Assembly: GCA_013400975.1 (NCBI GenBank)
Contig: WBMZ01015705.1
Span: 1 to 64,000, forward strand
DNA from: Atrichornis clamosus
Lineage: Eukaryota; Chordata; Aves; Passeriformes; Menuridae
DNA: 64,000 nucleotides
Direction: 5' to 3'
The notes under the pieces: generated by a model
What the model saw: only the letters and a program-made list of their open reading frames with translations
What the model was told of the DNA's origin: nothing
The model's database searches: none
Part shown: piece by piece, positions 56,001 through 64,000 of the stretch
Layout: each line of letters begins with the position of its first letter
Numbering within the stretch: position 1 is the first letter of the stretch
Made by a program: the position numbers and the translations under genes

Positions 56001-59000
56001 CTGTAGATGTCATTACAGGAATGACGACACATGGAGCAAGTGTGCATGTTGTTGGTGGGGATTTTTTCTTATATTCTGGGAAACTGTCTCTTTTCCATAG
56101 TAGACTGTGCTTTTTGAGTTAAACTTTCCCCCCCTTTTAGTTACAGCATATAACTTTCTTTAGACTGAAAAACATATACCTAGCTTTAGATGATCAAATG
56201 AAGCTAAAGGACCCAGACAGAAGTCAATACTCTTTTATAGTGAATAGCCAAGTGCCCATAAATTTCAAGGTCAGGATTCAAATCAGGGTTTGCAGGTTTT
56301 TTTCTGACCTGTAACTCAAAACCACTTCAAATTGGTTCTATGATGCCAACAGCTTATTTGTTTCAGCTCCTCACAGTCTGCATGTGACAATGAATAAACC
56401 AAAAGGTCACTACCCTTAAAGCTCTTCAGAAATACTTCCCAGCCATAAACTCAACAAAGACATAAACAAAACCAGCTCAAACCAGCCAAGTTTCCAAAAC
56501 TGCAGAGATTGACAGGGAGGTTGGGGCACACACCTGTAGATCTGAACAGCCTGAACAGGTGGTCTCATCCGATCTTTCTCTCACCCAAAGGATGAAATCC
56601 CCCTCCAGTTGAACATCTCTCAGGTAGAATGAGTGTGCAAGAAGCTCACCAGAGGTCCCCAAAGTTTAACAAAAAAGAGAACTCTTTTATTTCTGTCACT
56701 GTGCATATACACACACACACATACACACACAGATGCATGTAGACAGGGATACTTTTGAGACAACATGCCTTATTAAGAAAAAGGCAAATAGCAAGATCTG
56801 ATTTTGAAATTTCCTGCCTTCTTTATACTCCCACTTCTCTAGAAAATCTCTGTTTCTGTTGTTATCTGCAATTTTTCCTGTATTTTCAAGTCCCCAGTAA
56901 AATCATGAAAAGGCTTTGGGCCTAACATGAAAATGAGCAGATTCCCCCTCAAAGGCAGGAAGGAAAAGTATCTCCTGTGATCTGTCACTTTGCAGTCACT
57001 AAATTCATTTAACCTGGAGGAAAGCGTTTTAAAGAGCTATCCTCCAGAATGATAGCACAGAACTGACAGATCAGACAACAAAATTGTTTTAATACATTCC
57101 AGATGTATTGCTTCAGTGAAGTTAATACACAGATTAATCTGAATTACTGTTCCTACAGTTGTCGCTCTTCAATTCTCTCAGGGCTACATGCCAATTTTTT
57201 TCTGCTTTCAACTCATGGCTTTCAACAAAGTCAGGCCAAGGGAGTACACAATTTAGTCCCAAGTAACTGGTTATGTATTTGAAGCCGCTGCCAGCTTTTT
57301 ATGAGCTCAGTTCAAAATGACATTTAGCGAGGTTTGAAGCATCTTAGATAAGACTGATGCTGAAGAAATAGAGGAGAATCATCAGCAGGGAAAAAAAAAA
57401 TAGGAAAAGCAGTATCCTACTAAAACAATAGATTAAAACCTGCACACATGTTATTCCCGAGTTACCAAAGTAAATGTGCACCCTTAACAGAAATTCTCAA
57501 ATTATGACAGGATATGCAAAGTTCCTTGAATCTTACAGCTTCAGCTGTAGGGAAGTGATTTATTCTGTACCATTAAAATGCTTAGCTGCAAAGCAGAGAT
57601 CAGAATTGAATGTTCTGTTCAAATACTTACATAAATCGTCAGGAAAGTAGGAAGACAGCTCTGATACCATCTTAATGGAATCAGCATTATTTACTTAAGA
57701 AAAAACAGTATTTCGAAAAGATTAAAAAGGACCAAAAAAAAAAGAAGTTAAAGCAATGTTAATGGTGGAGCAATCCAAACTACCTCTGAAGAAATAGCAG
57801 AAATTCAGAAGTAAAGATTAATGTCTGAAACTCTTTTGTAGGCTAGTATATGAACTTCTGCTGTTATGAATAAATGAATTTGAAATTATTCTTTGGCTGC
57901 TAGATTTTATGAACTATTACCATAATCACATAAATTTCCTTTTTCTCATATAAATCTATGTATAGCATAAGACTTCCCTTTCAGTGCCATGATCAGAGAA
58001 ATTGTTTGAATGAAGACATTAAAGCAGTGAGACTCCAATTAATGTATGAAACATTCTAAATCTGTCAAAATGAGCTGCTTGGATTACTGCTAGACCCAGA
58101 AAACCTCAAACGATGGAAGATGAAGGTGAATAGCAACTAGGATGGGGAGAGCCGCCCCCCTCCCCCACCCTGTTTGATGCCAGAGTATGTCCTTTTGCAG
58201 CCAAATTGTCCTTTTCCTGGTCTACAAGAGATGAACAACAAAGTTTTATTTAAAATGAGAGTCAAGAAGGAGAATGTACAACAGAGTACAATTTTGAAAG
58301 GCAGTGACTTTAGCCATCTTGCTGAAGAAGTATAATCTGTCTGATGTAGATGGATGGGGAAAGAGGAGAAAAGAGAGCAACACTGATGCCTGTGCTTAAA
58401 AGAGAAGTTTTACATAATAGCTGAAAGAACAAGATTCTTACACTGAAAAATTGTAAGCTACTTGTCAGAAATTGGCATAAAGTTTAGGAGACCTGACAAA
58501 CAGCTGTTTCATGTAAAAATATTTTGTGGACTTTCTTTTCTATATCTTCAGTTCTTCATCTCTTCATCTGCATCTTTTATGTGTGTTAGGTATACACACA
58601 CATATACAATCAGGAAACCTTTTATGGACATGTAGATCAAACTGTTGTTCAAAGAAGTAAATTAGGACAAATTTACCAGCCTGCACTGAAGTGACACTCT
58701 TCATGCCTCAGTGCATCCCATGAGAACTCAAGGGCCCTGTTCTTTACTTGAAAACAAATGAGGAAAACTACTTTTTGACACTGTTCGGGGGTCTCTGGTG
58801 AACCCTCCTTCAGTGAGCCCAGAGACATAAATGAAGAAATTATCCGCTCTTACCCCTGTGCTGAACCACTGACTTTGGTGAGAATATCCCTCTAGTAAAA
58901 ATAAATATTTACAAAACAGACTCCTTCTCGGTGTATGGAAATCCCCCATCTCTCTTTCAGAAGTCAAGAAGAGGTAGTGTTTATTATTTCTTCTTTGACC

Positions 59001-62000
59001 TGTCTAAGAAATACGTGCTGCAGTGGGGAGACATGAAGATGTCCTTATCCTGGGAATTTTTCTAGGCTGGGTGATATTTTGCAGTCTTTGCAGTAGGAAA
59101 TATCTGGTCCTGGCAGACCAAGGCTCTTCACATGGCGAGCTGTGCTGGTGCAGGAGGGGCCAAGGTGTTCGCCAGCAGTGAGAGGATGGATGGCAGAGGA
59201 CAGGCACCAAAGCCCACAGTACCTAAGCCAGGAACCATGTAGGAAAATTGCCTGTCAGGGACAGCTGCCCCTGTGGCTGCTGGTTGCCCCCTTCACCTTC
59301 CTTGGCTGCCCCACACATGACACTGCAGCTGCTGTAGCCACTTTGGCCACTCAGCAAGGCTGAGCAGGAGGAAGGCCTTGTGTGGGGGAAAGGTGATGCT
59401 GCCCATAGCAGTATTAGATAGCATTTCTTCCACACTTCACCTTCATTAATATCACCTCAATAGAAACATTTGCTCCACCTTCTTTATGTGTTTAGAGGGG
59501 GCTGAAGCAGAAGGGAAATAACCAACTTTCGCTATCCTCCCTTCAGATTCTGAGTATTTATACATTTTTCAATTTTTCTCAGTGTTGCTTCTAGTCTACC
59601 TAGCAGTCATATTGCAGGTCTGACAGCTCATGGACTGAACTAAACAAGTTCACAATCAGTGCTTGATGCAGACAAGTGGTAAGTACCATTCAGAGCTTCA
59701 TATCGTTCCATATATTATACAAATTGTATCCTAGTTTCACTTCAATATGCTCCTCAAGCTGTCTGTAGGAGGAAGGGGATTATAAAGGGTATGTAGCCTG
59801 ATAAACAGAAGGATAAACCAGTCCTCCTAGCAAGTTTCAGCCACTACTCTCTTGTCTCCTTGAGTGCCTTTAGGATACGTGTGCTGGCTGGAACTGAACT
59901 TAGTTGGAGAGACAAAGAAGATTTGATCTCCAAGCACCATCCTACATGAGGGTTCTGGCACAACCTTCTCTCCTGATAAGTGGTCTTTACATGTTTCATT
60001 CCTTTGCTTCCCTCTGACAGTAATATCAGAGTGAAACCTATCAGTGGTCTAGATGTACCTCATAATTTTGACCACTGTGAAGAAATTTGTCAGCTTAGAC
60101 TGAGTAGTTTTACACAGTGGTCACTTTATTTCATAAAAATTTGCGAGTATTTCCTCCCTGTAATTGTTACGCTTTATTTCAAGAATCACTGTTAAGCCTA
60201 GCCAATGTATTATGATCAGAGCAAAAAACTTAATTTTCAGGACACAACAGCTGTATTTTGAAGCTGTTGTTTGTTACAGGGATATTGGCAGAATAATCAC
60301 CCTCTCTCAAATTAATTCATCCAGGACAAATATGTGTTCCTCGTGGCCAAAAATCCTGCTTTTCTATTACATTTGTGCTTCTTGAGAGCTTACTATGATG
60401 TATGGTATCACTTGAAAATGCTGTAGTAATGAGCAGGTGTGCCACTTTGCTGCACCTTTCTCAAGACTTAGAAAAAAATTCTTAGATAAATGCTTTTACC
60501 ACCCTCCAGCTAACTCATTAGGAAATATGGCATTTAATAATTGCATTATTAAAAATTATTACTAATATATTAAAAAGGTCTTTTTCGTGTATATTGAAAG
60601 GTTTGCAGTCATATATCATTTATATACGATAAGCTGAGTCATATTCATTGCCAGGGTAATATCTACCAATTCCACTGAAGCTATATTAGGAATAAATTTT
60701 GCTCATGACGTCTGTGTTTGTATTTTATATTAGCTACATTGTATTATCTCCCTCCACAGGCACAATTGCATGTACGTCAAACTCGATTTGATGCAATTAG
60801 CTAGGAATAAATGATCTTGTTTTGGCTTGTTTCAACAGCTTGAGCCATTTTCACCCTGTTCCCACAAGATCTTTCTGCCTGCAGAAATCTCTTGGCAGTT
60901 CTTCAACTCTGATCTGAAGTCAACCTGAGAAGGTACAAATCCTTTTTGTACATTTACTGTACAAACACAGTTGTTGCTGCCTATTTTTTTCTACAGCATG
61001 TCAAAGCTTTTGCAGGCGGTTTATGAGAAATAGTAATTTAAAGCAATTTTTAGGGCTTATACACTTGCATATGGAAAGCAAGGGTATCAATCATATTTCA
61101 GGTGCTTGTGAGAAACACACCTTTAGATATCTATTGCAACTTAAGCTCCTAAATTGCTTCTATCTTTATAGGAAAGTATTTGCAAGCTATCAGTTGTGTG
61201 CTGTCATTCAGACATACTCTGGTCTATTGACACACACAAAAGAAATAAGAATGGGAGTTATGTGTTTTTCACTAGTAGGGAAATTGACAACCTGCTTCAA
61301 AACACTCTGCAGCTAGCAGAGGAAGAGGCTATCTTTTCTTCACTGTCAGACTGTGGTTCAGACTTGAAAAATCTTGGAGAAAGCACAGAGCACAGACAGG
61401 GATTTGGGCACCCTCCCCTTTAAACTCCTCCACAGGAAAACACTGTGTTGGCTAGCACGCAGATACACACTTCTGTTGCCTTTCTGAGAGTCTAGTGTTG
61501 ACAAGAAAAGAGACTCGGTTTTGACTGAACTAACACCATCTGGGCATATTAGGAGCAGAAAGGAATTTGGCATATGCATAAGGAAAAGGCCCACACTTCA
61601 TCCCAAGGCAGAGGGTGCTTCAAAGAGCACCGTAAGCTGCTGAAAAAGCAACAGTACTCCTCATTTCTCTGGTTACAGTCTAACAGGTGTTCATGAAACA
61701 TGCACTGTCCAGCACCAAATCAGGCATCCAGCAAATATGGAAATAGCAAAAGAAAGGCAGCAGCTATTTACAGCACCCACTTGAATCTGCCTGCTCTTGT
61801 TCACTAAATATTCTGATGGCCAGCTCTGGTTAGCTGAGCTGCCTTTTTACTCTGTGTGAACAGTGAGGATCAGATCCAAGACCTTTAGGTAATGCTGGAA
61901 TAAAAGTGGTCAATATTACTGATATCCTAGCACTCAGGAGCTCACCTAGGTAGATCAGGACCTGGCACCAGCCCCCTCTACCACTCCAACCTGGAAGGAA

Positions 62001-62514
62001 GGTTGCAAGAACATTTATTTAGCACCTGATGTTGCTGTTCTATGGCACAAGATAAATCTCACTCCACCTGACATCTCTGATTTTCACATCAGTGCTTGGT
62101 GCTGACATCCAGTGGGGTTCCCTGTGCTCTCTGTGCTTCCATGCTCTTGCAGCAGGCTGAGGAATGACAGCCCCTCACTCTGTCCTCATAGTGTGAAATG
62201 GAGAAACTCAACACCACAAGATGCCTTGTGTTAACAGAATTATAGAAAGTTTCAGAAAGCCGTTAGGGAAAGCCAGGGACAAAAGGTCCTTAAAACGGCT
62301 ACTAAAGAGGGAGAGGCAACAACCTCCAGCAGGGTAAGTCTCTGAAACTTACTGGTAGCTAGGAAGTTTTATACTGGAGGAGCATGTACTTTTGCTGGTC
62401 TAAGCATATGTCAGAGACAGGACATGTGAGTAGATGAATTTCCATTTCGATCCTGTATTGTTGGTTTTGTACTAAGAGTCAGTTTCATTTTCTTGCTTTC
62501 CAGGCCTAGTGAGA
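50041..62514. other. Downstream intergenic DNA, no gene recognised
   Basis: I recognise no exon of a known neighbour in this 12.5-kb stretch on either strand. It contains a CA repeat at 56709-56731, GC-richer patches at about 51570-51760, 55380-55860 and 59100-59400 with open frames on both strands that look like chance, and AT-rich DNA near 60530-60680. A minus-strand frame at 52618-52899 has a strongly hydrophobic segment and is listed separately as a finding. CR1 copies are missing here, in contrast to introns 1 and 7. Confidence 0.7.
56709..56731. repeat. (CA)n microsatellite
   Basis: Tandem AC dinucleotides with a single T interruption. It is an ordinary vertebrate microsatellite, potentially polymorphic. 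Confidence 0.9.
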
Positions 62515-64000
62515 TATTGCAGGAAGAAAATTAGAAGGGCCAAAAGCCAACTAGAATTTAATCTGGTTGCAGCCGTAAAATACAATAAAAATTGTTTCTA
62601 TAAATACATCCACAACACAAGGAGGGCTAAGGAGAATCTCCATCCTTTAGTGGATGTGGTGTGAAGACACAGTGACTAAGGATGAGGGAAATACTGAGCT
62701 GCTTAATGCCTTCTTTGTTTCTGTTCTTAATAGTAAGACCAGTTGTGCTCCAAGTATCCAGACGTACGAGCTGGAAGAAAGGGCTGGGAAGCAGAATGAA
62801 GCTCCATAAGCCAGACAGAAATGGTCAGCAACCTGCCACAAGATTTCCACACACAGGTCTGTGGGGTCAGATGGAATCCAGCTAAGGATACCGAAGAAGC
62901 TGGTGAAGCTGCTCACTGAGCCACTTTCTATCACTTACCATCAGTCCTGGTTAACCAGGAAGGTCCCAGGTAACTGGAGACCAGAAAATATGATGCCCAC
63001 CCATAAGAAATGTGGGAAGGGGAATCCAGGGAATAGGCTTCATCTCAGTGCCAGGGAATGTCACGGAACAGATCATTTTGAGTTCCATCATGCAAAAAGC
63101 ACAGGACAACCAGGTGATGAGATCCAACCAGCATGGGTTTAGGAAAGGTAAATCCTGACTGACCAACATGATCTCCTTCTATGACAGGGTGACCGACCTA
63201 GTGGATGATGGAAAGACTGCGGGTGTTGTCCACATGGACCTTAGACAAGCATTTTATATCATTTCCCAGATATTCTCATGGAGAAACTGGCTTCCCATGG
63301 CTTGGACAGGTGCTCTCTTCAGTGAGTTAAGGAATGTCTGGATGGCCAGGCTCAGAGAGTGGTGAATGGAAGTACACCCACCTGATGGCTGGTCACTAGT
63401 GCTGTTCCCCAGGGCTCAGTATCAGAACTGGTCCTGACCTGGGTGAGGGGATCAAGTGCACCCTCAGTAAGTTCTCAGATAACAACAAGTTGAGTGGGAG
63501 TGTTGATCTGATGGAGGGTAGAAAGGATCTTCAAAAGGATCAGGACAGACTGGGTTGATGTACTGAGGCCAACTGTATGAGGTTCAACAAGGCAAAGTGC
63601 CAGGTTCTGCACTTGGGTCACAACAACCCCAGGCAGTGCCACAGACTACAGGCAGAGAGACTGGAGAGCTGCCTGGCAGAAAAGAACCTGGGGCTGCTGG
63701 TCAACAGTGGTTGAAAATGAGTGAGCTGTGCCCAGGTGGCCCAGAAGGCCAGTGACATCCTGGCCTGTATCAGCACTAGTGTGGCCAGCAGGACCAGGGC
63801 AGAGATTGTTCTCCTGCACTTGGCACTGGTGAGGCCACACCTCAAATCCTGTGTCCAGTTCTGGGCCGCTCACTACAAGAAGGACACTAAGGGGCTGGAG
63901 CAGAGGAGGGCAACAGAGACAGTGAAGGGTGTGGAGCACAAGTCCTGTGAGGAGCAGGTGAAGGGGTGGGGGTTGTTTAGCCTAGAGAAAAGGAGCTCAG
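62515..64000 (+). mobile_element. CR1 LINE reverse-transcriptase region, truncated by window edge
   Basis: The plus strand follows the CR1 order: a 'gaaggatgaggg... cttaatgccttctttg' type region (62677-62720), the start of the reverse transcriptase near 62940, LTNMISFYDRVTDLVDDGKT and VVHMDLRQAF (about 63155-63260), the KAKCQVLHLG segment (about 63590-63620), and the GLLVN/TLV region up to the window end. The frame is broken by stops and shifts, and the catalytic FADD reads FSDN at about 63472-63483, so it is dead. The 3' end lies beyond the window. The left limit is approximate. Confidence 0.9.

Noticed and set aside
55404..56006. 200-codon plus-strand open frame, with overlapping frames on both strands
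   Set aside because: It sits in a GC-richer patch where stop codons are fewer. Three frames are open at once, composition is irregular, and no domain or splice structure is visible.

Overview
The window comes from a vertebrate nuclear genome, almost certainly a bird. It contains one recognisable protein-coding gene, SYK (spleen tyrosine kinase, plus strand), spread over most of the first 50 kb. At least eight clear fragments of CR1 LINE retrotransposons, with the avian type of 3' end (an ATTCTRTG-like tail), surround and interrupt it. The rest is intron-like or intergenic DNA, AT-rich and full of stop codons. I see no tRNA, rRNA, CRISPR array or bacterial-type gene.

Layout. Positions 1 to about 130 are a very GC- and CpG-rich stretch that fits the SYK promoter and a non-coding first exon, with a GTAAGG donor at 128. 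An 18-kb first intron follows and holds six CR1 pieces. The first coding exon starts at 18138 (ATG at 18177). Thirteen coding exons then run to the TAA at 48223-48225. All donors are GT, all acceptors AG, and the phases match at every junction. Joined, they give a 635-residue protein, the same length as I recall for human SYK. It has an N-terminal SH2 domain, a C-terminal SH2 domain, a linker with Tyr348/Tyr352, and a kinase domain with Lys402, HRD (492-494), DFG (512-514) and activation-loop Tyr525/Tyr526. The 69-bp exon at 35950-36018 is the 23-residue linker insert that separates long Syk from Syk-B. A 3' UTR of about 1.8 kb ends near an AATAAA at 50015. From 50 to 62.5 kb no gene is recognised. 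A broken plus-strand CR1 reverse-transcriptase region runs from about 62.5 kb off the right edge.

How it works together. The tandem SH2 domains bind doubly phosphorylated ITAMs of immune receptors, the linker tyrosines relieve autoinhibition and recruit effectors, and the kinase domain signals onward. The sequence adds some local points of interest: a weak donor on the alternative linker exon with a stronger frameshifting donor 31 bases downstream, tandem splice sites at other exons, loss of the human Tyr364 equivalent, a changed context at the presumed Cbl-docking tyrosine, and a CR1 copy ending about 70 bases before the first coding exon. I found no convincing new biological system; the findings are graded accordingly.
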